Assembly (NCBI RefSeq): GCF_023554995.1
Contig: NZ_JAMJPK010000010.1
Coordinates: forward strand, 1 to 64,000
From: Halomonas gemina
GTDB lineage: Bacteria; Pseudomonadota; Gammaproteobacteria; Pseudomonadales; Halomonadaceae
Reading direction: 5' to 3'
DNA: 64,000 nucleotides
Part shown: piece after piece, positions 7,058 through 16,381 of the stretch
Layout of the letters: each line of letters begins with the position of its first letter
How positions within the stretch are numbered: position 1 is the first letter of the stretch
Notes under the pieces: model-generated
What the model was told of the DNA's origin: nothing
Database searches by the model: none
The model's input: the letters and a program-made list of their open reading frames with translations, nothing else
Translations under genes and position numbers: made by a program

Positions 7058-7225
7058 GGGCCCAATAAGAACCTGAATGGCCTGATACGGCAGCATTTCA
7101 CAAAGGGAACGGAGTTCCGCAAGATCACTGATGTCGAGCTAGGCAAGTTGATTAATAAGCTGAATAACCGCCCTCGCATGCGGCTCGGCTATAGGACACC
7201 GGCACAAGTACTCCTGATGGAATAA
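7058..7225 (+). pseudogene. C-terminal remnant of an IS30-family transposase
   Basis: The frame 'RGPNKNLNGLIRQHFTKGTE' followed by 'ITDVELGKLINKLNNRPRMR' and 'LGYRTPAQVLL' is the conserved end of IS30 transposases, containing the final catalytic Glu region (E-N-x-N-G-L-I-R-Q-x-F-P-K-G). The expected Glu reads Lys here ('NKNLNG'). The DD part upstream is missing, so this is a dead fragment. It lies just left of the recombinase module and may mark where another insertion removed the module's original flank. Confidence 0.75.
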
Positions 7226-7350
7226 TCAAAAGCCTTGGATAAAGCAAGTACTGCGTTTATTGATTGAGTTTAGACATCCCAGCCATCGGACAAGACACGA
7301 CATGTCGATATTCGTCCGTGAGTGTATATCGCCGAACCTCAGACGGTAGG

Positions 7351-7770
7351 TCATGTCTCATCATATTGATCATTTTTAGCAAATTCCAGCTTCGTTCTGT
7401 AGCTTGTTCTAAAACTGACGACCTTGCCTTTCTTAAGGGCCTCGTTTTCCATTTTAAGCTCCCATACTTGGTTCTCCAACGAAACGAGCTTCTCAAGTAC
7501 AGCATGGTACTTTAACTTATAAGCTTCGAGTTCTTCACGATACTTAACCTTGCGTTTTGTCTCTAATTTCGCACGCGATCCAGGCGTAACCTGTTTCTCT
7601 TGCTCTACTGAGGCTTTATTGATATCTGCCACGAGCCTAGGCATTCTATCCTTACGAATCGATGACGCTTTCCTGCCTGCCTCTTTCGCTACTGCATCAA
7701 CAGATATTCTAACCCCACGCTTAATGAGCCGATCTAGCGCCTGGTAGTATTGCTCTTCTGACTTAGTCAT
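7351..7770 (-). CDS. Small coiled-coil accessory protein of the recombinase module (TnpC/GmtX-like)
   Basis: The 139-aa protein has an N-terminal helix-turn-helix-like part ('VAKEAGRKASSIRKDRMPRL', about residues 25-46) and a long coiled coil (about 60-125, including 'EKLVSLENQVWELKMENEAL'). This layout matches TnpC of Tn554-type transposons and GmtX of gamma-mobile-trio elements, small proteins encoded last in recombinase operons. Its ATG overlaps the previous stop by 4 nt. A role in assembling or orienting the recombinase complex is inferred. The name is by position and shape only. Confidence 0.55.
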   Translation of the reverse strand: MTKSEEQYYQALDRLIKRGVRISVDAVAKEAGRKASSIRKDRMPRLVADINKASVEQEKQVTPGSRAKLETKRKVKYREELEAYKLKYHAVLEKLVSLENQVWELKMENEALKKGKVVSFRTSYRTKLEFAKNDQYDET

Positions 7771-9812
7771 ACTGACGAATCTTCTGCATTTGAATTGGTG
7801 TCGATAATCTCCTTAATTTTCTTAATCTCGTCTGTAAGCTGCTGATGGTGATGGCTACCTGAAGGAAAGCAGTCTCGCTGTCTTTGAAGTCGAACAATGG
7901 ACTTGTAAAGCTTAGTGAACGTCTCATCATTATTTATCGCCCACTTGCAACTCACACACTCTGCGATCACTGTAAGAGAGAGTTTGACGCATGGCTCTGG
8001 ATTAGTGCAGCCTCCGAAGGGCCCTTGCTTATATGTCATCTCGCCTTGCTTGAACCTTTTCAGCGTGGCCGATCTATCTGTCACTATAACCAAAGGCTTT
8101 CCTTTGTCCTTTGATTGTTGGATACGTTTACCCTCAGGTCCCCAAAGCCTAGAGTTAGAATCAATAACCTCTTTTTCAAAAGAGAGAAAATCTGTAATTC
8201 TTCTCTGCGCCTCAAGGTCTTTGATAAAGCTCAATTGGCTTTCATGTATCGCCAAATCTTCATTATTATCAGAAGTTAGGAAATTTTTTGCCCAAGCCGA
8301 TCTTTGCTGATAGTAAAGAGTCATTTCTTTAGTTAAGTGTTTAAACTGGTTCTTAAGAGTACCAATCGATACAAGTCCTGACTTGGCTGCATAGACGGCT
8401 AAAGAACGCCTGCATTGATGTGGTGAAAGTGGCCAGGGCTTACCAAGTTCAATACTTTTCTCGCCCCAGTCTCGAAATGCCATAAAGGAATTCAACTCAT
8501 CTAGGTCTTTATCAGTCACAATAAGCTGTTTGTGATTTTCCAACCAAGTTCTCGTTCTTGCCCTACTTATCTTAGGAAGGGTCGGGGCGAGAGGATACAC
8601 CCATGTACTTTCAGACGCATTTTTCTTTATTCGCATGGGGAAAAGCGGGTAGTCATCAGACGGAAAAGAAGAAAGTTCGTAGTTGCTTTCTAAGCCGGTG
8701 ATTTCTGCAACTCCCAACTGAACTTTTACTGCCTTTTCAACTATATCAATTGTAATCCATTTCGCATTTGCTAGCTGACCACCTCCTATAGTTTTGTGTG
8801 TATAACCTTTGATCAGGCAGGTTTCTCCTGCTTCCGTCGATACCTTATAAAAACAGTTGGAGGGAAGCTTTAAAGCTTCACCCAAGCGCATCCCTGAAAA
8901 AAGCATAATCCAATAGATTGCTTCAAATTTAAGCTCATCCACATACCACTTTAACTCATCCCAATTACTTATTCCTTTTTCCTCGAAATAATGAGTAAGA
9001 CCGCTTCTGAATACCTCTTCCTCCCAGGTTGTTGCAAATTTTGTTCTGAATACTCTTTTAACCGCGCCGAAATATTTCGGCTCGCCACTTTTATACTTTC
9101 TTCTATAGAGATCAACGATAGACCCAATCATAGGAAGTGCGCAATTTATTCTATAGTCTATTATTTTTATAAGCTCACCATAAATACGCGTAGGAATAAG
9201 TGGCGTCCTAGACTCATAATCACCATTTTCAGCGGTTTCCTGAAAGTCTTTTTCTAAAATACAAACAAGCTCAAGAAGGTGCTCGTAACACCCTTCAAAT
9301 CCTAACAGCTTATCATTTGATGTGTAAAACACCAGCTCTTTGAGCAGCCGAAGAATGCGTTTCTTGACAGATCTGGCTGCTTCAGCATAACTAATTATAA
9401 TTGCATCCCAGTTCTCTTTTTGCGAAAGCAACTCACTAATTGTAACATTCAGGGTGAAAGCAAGTCGACCTAACCTTCTCATTACATCAATACGTATAGT
9501 GTTCGCAACTCTCTGTTTGTCATGGTAATAAATTTGAGCGAAGACTATAACCTTCATCTCACTCTTAATCTTCTCATAAAGTCTGTCGTTTGAAGACCGT
9601 TTATCACTCCACCCATCAAAGTTTAATTTAACCGACCCACGTGACGAATCAAGAAGTATCCAGCTATCGTCGCCATAACAAGATAGTACGCTTCCATCCG
9701 CACCCCTTGAGATAGCAAAATCATTGCCCTTTTTATGAATAAGATCCGGATGGTCTGGAATCAAGTTACTTTCCAAGCCGTAATCGGAGATGTAATTTCT
9801 CCAGACGCTCAT
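7767..9812 (-). CDS. Large tyrosine recombinase, third gene of the module (GmtZ/TnpB-like)
   Basis: The 681-aa frame is read from ATG 9812, which follows GGAGGTGTTGC; a longer frame to 9857 lacks such a site. Tyrosine-recombinase boxes are visible: Arg in 'MLFSGMRLGEALKL', H-x-x-R in 'PLSPHQCRRSLAVY', and His and Tyr in 'FKHLTKEMTLYYQQ'. The catalytic set R..HxxR..H..Y is therefore present. A C-terminal Cys cluster ('GGCTNPEPC' and 'ECVSCKW') may bind zinc. It overlaps its neighbours by ATGA on both sides, implying fixed stoichiometry. It probably cuts and joins element ends. Confidence 0.75.
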   Translation of the reverse strand: MSVWRNYISDYGLESNLIPDHPDLIHKKGNDFAISRGADGSVLSCYGDDSWILLDSSRGSVKLNFDGWSDKRSSNDRLYEKIKSEMKVIVFAQIYYHDKQRVANTIRIDVMRRLGRLAFTLNVTISELLSQKENWDAIIISYAEAARSVKKRILRLLKELVFYTSNDKLLGFEGCYEHLLELVCILEKDFQETAENGDYESRTPLIPTRIYGELIKIIDYRINCALPMIGSIVDLYRRKYKSGEPKYFGAVKRVFRTKFATTWEEEVFRSGLTHYFEEKGISNWDELKWYVDELKFEAIYWIMLFSGMRLGEALKLPSNCFYKVSTEAGETCLIKGYTHKTIGGGQLANAKWITIDIVEKAVKVQLGVAEITGLESNYELSSFPSDDYPLFPMRIKKNASESTWVYPLAPTLPKISRARTRTWLENHKQLIVTDKDLDELNSFMAFRDWGEKSIELGKPWPLSPHQCRRSLAVYAAKSGLVSIGTLKNQFKHLTKEMTLYYQQRSAWAKNFLTSDNNEDLAIHESQLSFIKDLEAQRRITDFLSFEKEVIDSNSRLWGPEGKRIQQSKDKGKPLVIVTDRSATLKRFKQGEMTYKQGPFGGCTNPEPCVKLSLTVIAECVSCKWAINNDETFTKLYKSIVRLQRQRDCFPSGSHHHQQLTDEIKKIKEIIDTNSNAEDSSV

Positions 9813-11773
9813 GCAACACCTCCGAGATCTATTAAGACATCTAGATGTATACTCCAAAAATCATCAAGCAATTCTTTCTCATCAACCTCTACTGCAATAT
9901 TGTTTACTTTTAACCTGAGGTCGTCTTTATAACAAGTAATCGCATGTAGAACCTCATTTACGCGATGTATAACTACACCCCATGTCTCTTCATATTGCTT
10001 GATATCGCCTCGAGTTCCTCGTAGCGCCTTAGCTAAGTACCTAATACTAAGCAGCCGTCTGATATCTTCATCATCTGCATGCACTGCGTAATGCTCACAA
10101 AACAAACAGTTCTCGAACTTTCTGCAATCGGGCGTAGGTGCAAACTCAGTAAATTCTTCACGTTTATGAGGTGTATTAGGAGCTTCACATCGGCCTGCTG
10201 GAATCCAAGTTTCGCTACTATCGTCCACCTTAACAGGCACAACATCCAAGGTACGAGTCCTGCTGATAGCTGTTTCGTGTACCTGTGAAAGAAAAGCGTT
10301 CATTTCGCTTGCAGCTTCATCTATACCTACGACTAAATAGCTTTGCCTTTCAGTCTTTTCCGAATGCTCCGAAAGCGCAGAAGACTTTTCTAAATCACCC
10401 CCTGATATGCGGTTAATTTCAAGAGTACGATGATCTCTAGCCTCATCGCATATCACCCACTCAAAACCATCAAAAAGCTTGCTTAAAAGTCTTGCTGTAG
10501 GGTTATTAGAAGAGAGGGAACAAGTAGGATTAAAATGGCAAGATTTTGAATTTGTCCTTGGGAATTTAACAAATACTTTTTTTAAATTTTTCTCTTCAAT
10601 ACGTTTGAGTATGTAACTTCGTATATCAAGAATTTTCTTGAATAACGGGGTAAAAGCTGCGCCGAACTCAGGATATACTACTTTATTTCCAGCGCGCGCC
10701 TTACATCCACTTAATCGCCAGTGCTTTACTGTTGGAACGAACTCCAGGGTGTCAATCTCCAAGTTATATATTGTACTTGTATTCTGACCTGTAGCCATAG
10801 CAAACATCAAGGCACCTGCTCGAATTGCAAGATTTGCCAAGCTCTCAGAACTTACCATTTGGTTCTTAGTAGACACGCACAAATTATAGTAATTTCCATA
10901 CTCCTTTGACTTGTTCTTTACTCCTTTATCTTCAGAACAGCCCATAATTTCAAGATACTTACCGTAGGTAGGTACAGAATCAAAAAATAAGGACTCTCGT
11001 TTACTGCCAAAGCTAGAATTAGTTATATGAAAATTATGGAAGTATCTTTTTTCGCCTTCCGGCGTCTCGTATTGCCTAGGAAAAGGCAACTCTTTTATCA
11101 GAACATCATGGGCCATTTCAAGGAAAGTTTTCAAGCATTTAAACTGATACCCAATTTCAGTATGGGAGCGTGCTTTACCCCGTACAGCTCCAGCTCGTTC
11201 TTTAGTGGTCTCTGAAATTCTGACAAGTGATGAGAGCCATACATCAGTACTGTTTAGATTGAAAACAGCACAAAGCGTGCGACGTGAAGCACTTTGTAAT
11301 GCAGCTGCATATCTTTGCTTTATTGGCTTTAAAGCTGTATCTTTTCGCCTAACTTGCTTTCCCAAAGATATAAGATATAAAAGGTAGTGGGAATACTTAT
11401 CGTAGGCATACAGCATGTCATTTTTATTATTGAAATCTAGATCTTTATCTGAAAGCTGTTCATCAACAAAGCTTATAAAACGCTTCAATTCCCCATGAAA
11501 CGTTCGTGCTGAGCTTTTTGTTAATGATGACATCAAAAACTCTACGTAAGCTTCAACAAAACCTTCTCGGCGAGGATCGTAAGAATCTATGTTGACGTGG
11601 TAGCATGCATTATAACCAGGCTTCCACTGTCTCTCAGTGAAGCACAATACCCCAATATCAACAACACATCCCTCATCAAATTTTAGAGAAAGACTTTTTA
11701 CCTTAAGAGGAGCTGTAGCATGACCAGAAAATTCGATAACGGATAATTTTTCCCGGGCAACGATATTGGGCAT
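9809..11773 (-). CDS. Large recombinase-like protein, second gene of the module, degenerate active site
   Basis: The 654-aa protein starts at ATG 11773, 7 nt after AAGGAG; the in-frame TTG at 11779 is less likely. Its C-terminal half follows the recombinase fold, but the box I Arg is replaced ('FAMATGQNTSTIYNLEI') and the HxxR box is not conserved ('EARDHRTLEINR'). A His/Tyr-like end survives ('LSEHSEKTERQSYLV'). A Cys/His cluster follows ('DCRKFENCLFCEHYAVH'). It is likely a structural or DNA-binding partner of the two complete recombinases. It overlaps the downstream gene by ATGA. Confidence 0.6.
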   Translation of the reverse strand: MPNIVAREKLSVIEFSGHATAPLKVKSLSLKFDEGCVVDIGVLCFTERQWKPGYNACYHVNIDSYDPRREGFVEAYVEFLMSSLTKSSARTFHGELKRFISFVDEQLSDKDLDFNNKNDMLYAYDKYSHYLLYLISLGKQVRRKDTALKPIKQRYAAALQSASRRTLCAVFNLNSTDVWLSSLVRISETTKERAGAVRGKARSHTEIGYQFKCLKTFLEMAHDVLIKELPFPRQYETPEGEKRYFHNFHITNSSFGSKRESLFFDSVPTYGKYLEIMGCSEDKGVKNKSKEYGNYYNLCVSTKNQMVSSESLANLAIRAGALMFAMATGQNTSTIYNLEIDTLEFVPTVKHWRLSGCKARAGNKVVYPEFGAAFTPLFKKILDIRSYILKRIEEKNLKKVFVKFPRTNSKSCHFNPTCSLSSNNPTARLLSKLFDGFEWVICDEARDHRTLEINRISGGDLEKSSALSEHSEKTERQSYLVVGIDEAASEMNAFLSQVHETAISRTRTLDVVPVKVDDSSETWIPAGRCEAPNTPHKREEFTEFAPTPDCRKFENCLFCEHYAVHADDEDIRRLLSIRYLAKALRGTRGDIKQYEETWGVVIHRVNEVLHAITCYKDDLRLKVNNIAVEVDEKELLDDFWSIHLDVLIDLGGVA

Positions 11774-11775
11774 GC

Positions 11776-13320
11776 TCAAGCTCCTTCGTTACCGATTATT
11801 GCTTTGGACGATATTTCTAAACTTAGCGGATCTATTTCCCCATTATCGCCAATAAGCCTGCGTTCGAACTCAGCGACAAGCTCTTTTCTCCAGTGAATTC
11901 GGTCACGATATTTCAAATAGCGCTCAGTTGTTTTCCTACTTTTATGATTTAGCCTCACTTGAACAATATCGAGTGCCGCAGAGTAGCCTATAAGTGGCCG
12001 CCCTAATTCTTTTCGATAATGGTTTATCGAATCAATCTGCTTGTAGCATGCCTCAAGCAAATTCATGCCAAACGTCGCCCTAAGGTCATGAAATGAGAAC
12101 TTATGAAAACCAGTGTGCTTTTTGCATATGGAGGGCAATAACTCCTGACGAATAAACACTCCCACACTATCACCAATTTTAGGGCTGCCTTCTTCTAATG
12201 CGCCACTTGAATTCACACGACGATCAGCGGATTTATTACGGCGATCACGCATCTCTCTCTTACTTGTGTAGTAAGGTGTACTATTTCTGGTAAGAAAAAG
12301 ATAGTTAGAATCTGACTCACCGTAGAATGATAATATTCTACGTTTTTTTGCGACATCGCTATAAATATAATGCTTAAGCTCTCTGATGATCCTTTCAGGC
12401 ACCCATAGCGTTCCTACATCCCCCCCCTTTCCGTCAGCATCAAATAGGCCGCCATAATTGATGAGCGCATACCCTTCTTCGTTAATTGGGACATTCAAAA
12501 TGTTACGAATACTCAGGGTACAAACAGTCTGAAGGCGAGCGCCAGTTGCCAGAGCAACCATAAAGATAAGCTGTAGGCATCGGTTATGGTCCCTGAGCGC
12601 ATTCAATAGAATATATTGCTCTTCTGGGATTAATGGCCTCAACCTTCCTTGGTCGATAATTACGTAAGGATCATCAGTAGGCCTGGCTCCCTTAATACTA
12701 ATATCTGTTGTTTGGATCGACAGAGAAGCTGAAAATCCTGAACTATTAATATAGTTTATCGTTCTATCGAAATCTTTAAAAGCTATCTCACTTGTAAGCA
12801 GCTGACGGTCAAGTAGCCCCCAGGCCACAAGGGTCCTGTAAAATTTCACTACTACATTGATCCTTGCCGAAGCTGTGCTTCTTGAGAGCAGCCCGCTTGA
12901 AACTCGGTCAAGCAAATCATTTCTATATCTATAAGTTGGCCGACGGCGCTGACTCTCAGGGAAAACCGCGAAATCCAAGTCTTCTTTTTCAAGAAATCGA
13001 AGATAATCACAAAGGTGCAAAGCTTTCGACTTGTGCGAGGAATGATGATAATCGTTAGACCTAGAATCAAGCGCTAGCCGTGTCAAGTAAAGATTTCCAA
13101 TAGTCCAAGGATAGCCGTCGCCCTTTATAATCACAGGGAAGTTAGGAAGATACCCATCAACGTCTTCGTGTACTTTGTAACTCTCTTCACTTGCTATACG
13201 CTTTCCCTGTTTCCATTCTCTATCACTAAACGTCAACTGACGAGGGTAAAACTGGTTAATAAGCTCAACAGAGGCTACGTCAACTTTGCTCAGCAATTGC
13301 CCATCTGCACTTATAGCCAT
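11776..13320 (-). CDS. Tyrosine recombinase, first gene of the module (GmtY/TnpA-like)
   Basis: The 514-aa protein has an N-terminal SAM-like core-binding region with 'LCDYLRFLEKEDLDFAVF' and 'STASARINVVVKFYRTLVAW' and a full catalytic domain. Box I Arg is in 'ALATGARLQTVCTLSI', H-x-L-R in 'FSFHDLRATFGMNL', His in 'RLNHKSRKTTERYLKY' and the Tyr nucleophile in that last segment. It is the promoter-proximal gene and faces away from the truncated glutamate-synthase-like gene only 80 nt to its right. Its stop is followed directly by the next gene's start. It is probably the integrase that recognises the attachment site. Confidence 0.8.
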   Translation of the reverse strand: MAISADGQLLSKVDVASVELINQFYPRQLTFSDREWKQGKRIASEESYKVHEDVDGYLPNFPVIIKGDGYPWTIGNLYLTRLALDSRSNDYHHSSHKSKALHLCDYLRFLEKEDLDFAVFPESQRRRPTYRYRNDLLDRVSSGLLSRSTASARINVVVKFYRTLVAWGLLDRQLLTSEIAFKDFDRTINYINSSGFSASLSIQTTDISIKGARPTDDPYVIIDQGRLRPLIPEEQYILLNALRDHNRCLQLIFMVALATGARLQTVCTLSIRNILNVPINEEGYALINYGGLFDADGKGGDVGTLWVPERIIRELKHYIYSDVAKKRRILSFYGESDSNYLFLTRNSTPYYTSKREMRDRRNKSADRRVNSSGALEEGSPKIGDSVGVFIRQELLPSICKKHTGFHKFSFHDLRATFGMNLLEACYKQIDSINHYRKELGRPLIGYSAALDIVQVRLNHKSRKTTERYLKYRDRIHWRKELVAEFERRLIGDNGEIDPLSLEISSKAIIGNEGA

Positions 13321-13357
13321 GACATGCCCACCAAATGCCCATTGTCAGTAGTCTGGC

Positions 13358-13394
13358 ACTTTCGGTTCTATCTGTCAAGAGCCTTACTTTCGGT
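13358..13394. repeat. Two direct copies of ACTTTCGGT at the island's right edge
   Basis: ACTTTCGGT occurs at 13358-13366 and 13386-13394, 28 bp apart, inside the 77 bp between the recombinase start and the point where glutamate-synthase homology begins (13400). Spaced short repeats at an element's end are typical recombinase-binding sites. No copy was spotted at 7230-7350, so the opposite end is probably outside the window or lost. Confidence 0.45.
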
Positions 13395-13397
13395 GTA

Positions 13398-14290
13398 GCG
13401 CCAAGCCGGGCCATGGCGGCATCCTGCCCGGTGCCAAGGTGACCGCGGAGATCGCCGCCGCACGGGGCGTTCCCATCGGCCAGGACGTGGTATCGCCGGC
13501 CAGCCACCCTGCCTTCTCCACCCCGCTGGAGATGATGCACTTCATCGCACGCCTGCGGGTGCTCACCGACGACAAGCCAGTGGGCATCAAGCTGGCCATC
13601 GGCCATCCCTGGGAGTGGTTCGGCATGGTCAAGGCGATGCTGGAAAGCGACATCCTGCCCGATTTCATCGTGGTGGACGGCGGCGAGGGAGGGACCGGCG
13701 CGTCGCCACTGGAGTTCATCAACCGCCTGGGCATGCCGCTGGTAGACGCCCTGTCACTGGTTCACAGCACTCTGGTAGGCGCCAATCTGCGCCATCGTAT
13801 TCGCCTGGCGGGGTCCGGCAAGATCACCTCGGCGTTTCATATCGCTCGCACCCTGGCGCTGGGCGCAGACTGGTGCAACGCCGGACGCGGCTTCATGTTC
13901 TCGCTGGGCTGTATCCAGGCCATGAACTGCCATACGGGGCGCTGCCCCAGCGGCGTGGCGACCCAGGATCCGCGCCGCAGTCGACACCTGGACGTGGCCG
14001 ACAAGGGCGAGCGGGTCTATCACTATCACCGCAACACCCTGGAGGCCCTGGCCGAGATGCTGTCCGCCGCGGGGCTGGAACGCCCCGCCGACCTTGGCCC
14101 CGGCCACATCATGCGCCGCGTGTCGCGTCACCAGTCCTGCTCCTATGCGGAACTCTACCCTGTCCTGGCTCCGGGCGAATTGCTGCGCCACCTCCCTGAC
14201 CAGCCGCTGTTCCAGCGATTCTGGGAGGAGAGTCGCGCCAACAGTTTTCAGCCGCCTGCTCAGGTCGTCGAGCTTCGCCACCGGGCTTGA
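13398..14290 (+). pseudogene. FMN-binding glutamate-synthase-like protein, 5' end missing (island insertion site)
   Basis: Homology starts abruptly at 'AKPGHGGILPGAKVTAEIAA' (codon at 13400) and continues through 'VDGGEGGTGASPLEFI' and 'ALGADWCNAGRGFMFSLG' to 'CHTGRCPSGVATQDP'. This is the FMN and [3Fe-4S] half of the GltB/GOGAT central domain, as found in stand-alone FMN-binding glutamate synthase family membrane proteins of about 500 aa. About 297 codons remain; the N-terminal membrane and barrel part is absent. The break coincides with the recombinase module, so the gene was probably split by integration and is no longer made in full. Confidence 0.8.
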
Positions 14291-14314
14291 GGCCCTGCAG
14301 ATCACGCGACGCCC

Positions 14315-15358
14315 TCAGCGCGGCAGGCCTCGGGCCAGTTCGCGCACCACCTCGGCGGCGGGGACCTCGCGGCAGCGGCTGGCGTTCTGCCCCGCCCACA
14401 GCGGCGAGAAGTCGCCACTGCCCTGCGCCTCGGCGGCGGCGCGCAGCGGGGCGAGGGCCGCGGTGGCCAGCGGGAAGGTCGGCGCCGCCTCGCTGATCGG
14501 CCCCAGCTCGCGCATCAGCCGAGTCACGATGCCCCGGGCCGGGCGGCCGCTGTAGAGATTGGTCAGGGCCGTATGGCGGGCCGCCTCGCTCATCAGCGCC
14601 CGTCGATGGATGGCCGAGGCGCGGGATTCCAAACAGCAGAGGAAGGCGGTACCCACCTGGACGGCGTCGGCACCGAGGGCAAGCGCCGCCGCCACGCCCC
14701 GGGCATCGGCGATGCCGCCGGCGGCGATCACCGGCACCTCCACCGCCTGCCGGACCTGGGGCAGCAGCGCCAGGGTCCCCACCTGGGTGGTCAGATCCTC
14801 GGTCAGGAACAGGCCCCGATGGCCGCCGGCCTCGAGCCCCTGGGCGATCACCGCATCGGCGCCGTGGGCCTCGAGCCAGCAGGCCTCCTCCACCGTGGTG
14901 GCCGTGGAGAGGACCGTCGCGCCCCAGGCCTTGACCCGCGCCAGCAGTGTCGGCGCCGGCAGCCCGAAGTGGAAGCTCACCACCTCGGGGCGAAAGGGCT
15001 CGAGGGCGTCGCAGGCCGCCTGGTCGAAGGGACGCCGCCCGGCCCCGGCAGGCACCGCCTCGATGTCGAGGCCGAGCTCGGCATACCAGGGCGCCAGGGC
15101 CGCCTGCCAGCGCGCCAACCGCTCGGGGTCAGGCGCGGGCGGCGTATGGCAGAAGAAGTTGACGTTCACTGGCCCCGAGGTCGCGGCGCGCAGGGTCTCG
15201 AGCTCCTCCGCCATGGCCTCGGGCGATAGCATCGCGCAGGGCAGGGCGCCGAGGCCACCGGCACGGGAGACGGCGATGGCCAGTTCGCTGCCCTGGGCGC
15301 CGGCCATGGGGGCCTGGAGAATCGGCAGGTCGATGCCCAGCCGGTCGGTCAGTGTCAT
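14315..15358 (-). CDS. NAD(P)H-dependent flavin oxidoreductase, nitronate monooxygenase family
   Basis: The 347-aa TIM-barrel protein opens with 'LPILQAPMAGAQGSELAIAV', has 'GLEAGGHRG' mid-protein, and 'PVIAAGGIADARGVAAALAL' with 'GADAVQVGTAFL' for FMN phosphate binding. This is the class I/II nitronate monooxygenase layout. Such enzymes oxidise alkyl nitronates such as propionate-3-nitronate with FMN and oxygen; the physiological substrate cannot be read from sequence. Its start overlaps the stop of the upstream YihY-type gene by 4 nt, so the two are cotranscribed. Length is normal for the family. Confidence 0.8.
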   Translation of the reverse strand: MTLTDRLGIDLPILQAPMAGAQGSELAIAVSRAGGLGALPCAMLSPEAMAEELETLRAATSGPVNVNFFCHTPPAPDPERLARWQAALAPWYAELGLDIEAVPAGAGRRPFDQAACDALEPFRPEVVSFHFGLPAPTLLARVKAWGATVLSTATTVEEACWLEAHGADAVIAQGLEAGGHRGLFLTEDLTTQVGTLALLPQVRQAVEVPVIAAGGIADARGVAAALALGADAVQVGTAFLCCLESRASAIHRRALMSEAARHTALTNLYSGRPARGIVTRLMRELGPISEAAPTFPLATAALAPLRAAAEAQGSGDFSPLWAGQNASRCREVPAAEVVRELARGLPR

Positions 15359-16374
15359 GGGGTATCTCCTCGATCAGCGGCGTCCTGGTGGGAAGCGTTG
15401 CGCTTGCGTTTGCCGCGTCGCCATGGCCACTTGTGGCCCAGGGTATCGGCGGCGTGGGCCTCGCGCTCGCCCGGGGGGCGGGGGTCGCCGATGGTGGTGT
15501 CGCGACGGGTCTGGCGCTCCATTTCCGCGTTGAACTCCGCGCCCAGCAGCACGATGAACGCCGACAGCCAGAACCATAGCATCAGCACCACCACCGCCCC
15601 CAGCGAGCCATAGATATCACTCAGGTTGATCACGCGGCCGAAGTAGAACGACAGCCCGGCGGAACCGATCAGCCATAACAGTGTGGCGACGACGGAGCCG
15701 ACGCTGAGCCACTGCCAGCGCGGCGGCCGCCGATACGGGCCGAAGCGATAGAAGACGGCGATGACCAGCATCATCACCAGCAGGAGCACCGGCCAGCGCA
15801 GCCACACGATCACCGTCACCATCAGCGTATCCAGTGCCAGCATGCCGATGGCCAGCGGAAAGAAGGCGACGAAGGCGATGGTGATCAGCAGCACCAGGAT
15901 CAGCCCCAGCGTCAGCGCGGCGACGATCGCGCCTCGCTGCAGTGACCCCCGGCGGTCCTCCTCGCCGTACACCACGTTGAGCCCGATCACCATCCACAGC
16001 ACGCCCTTGGAGGCGATGAACATCGCCACCACCACGCTACCCAGAGCCGTCAGGCTAAGACCGGTGCTGGTACTCTCGCCTATCTTGCGGGCCTGATCGT
16101 TGATCAGGCTCGAGGTCTCGGGCGGCAGATAGCGACTGAGTTCCACGATCCGACCCGCCAGGTCCTGGGGGTCCATCACCAGCGCCCAGATCGAGATGAT
16201 CGCGGCGATCGTCGGAAAGAGCGCCAGCATGGCATTGAAGGCAATGCCGGCGGCCATCATGGCGACGAGGTCCTGGAGAACCTCCTGCTTGACGCGCCAT
16301 ACGATATCCAGCCATCCGGTCGCGGGGATCTGCCGGGGCTCGTCGGCACAGCGACCGCGTTTCGGCTTCGCCAT
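15355..16374 (-). CDS. YihY/BrkB-family inner-membrane protein
   Basis: The 339-aa protein begins MAKPKRGRC at 16374, after GAGGT; the longer frame to 16419 lacks such a site. It has six hydrophobic segments, among them 'MMAAGIAFNAMLALFPTIAA' and 'YGSLGAVVVLMLWFWLSAFI'. It ends in the family tail 'LLGAEFNAEMERQ' with a polar C-terminus. YihY/BrkB proteins were once called RNase BN in error; their role, possibly transport, is unsettled. It overlaps the downstream flavin oxidoreductase gene and follows the protease gene by 7 nt, making a three-gene operon. Confidence 0.85.
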   Translation of the reverse strand: MAKPKRGRCADEPRQIPATGWLDIVWRVKQEVLQDLVAMMAAGIAFNAMLALFPTIAAIISIWALVMDPQDLAGRIVELSRYLPPETSSLINDQARKIGESTSTGLSLTALGSVVVAMFIASKGVLWMVIGLNVVYGEEDRRGSLQRGAIVAALTLGLILVLLITIAFVAFFPLAIGMLALDTLMVTVIVWLRWPVLLLVMMLVIAVFYRFGPYRRPPRWQWLSVGSVVATLLWLIGSAGLSFYFGRVINLSDIYGSLGAVVVLMLWFWLSAFIVLLGAEFNAEMERQTRRDTTIGDPRPPGEREAHAADTLGHKWPWRRGKRKRNASHQDAADRGDTP

Positions 16375-16381
16375 AGGTACC

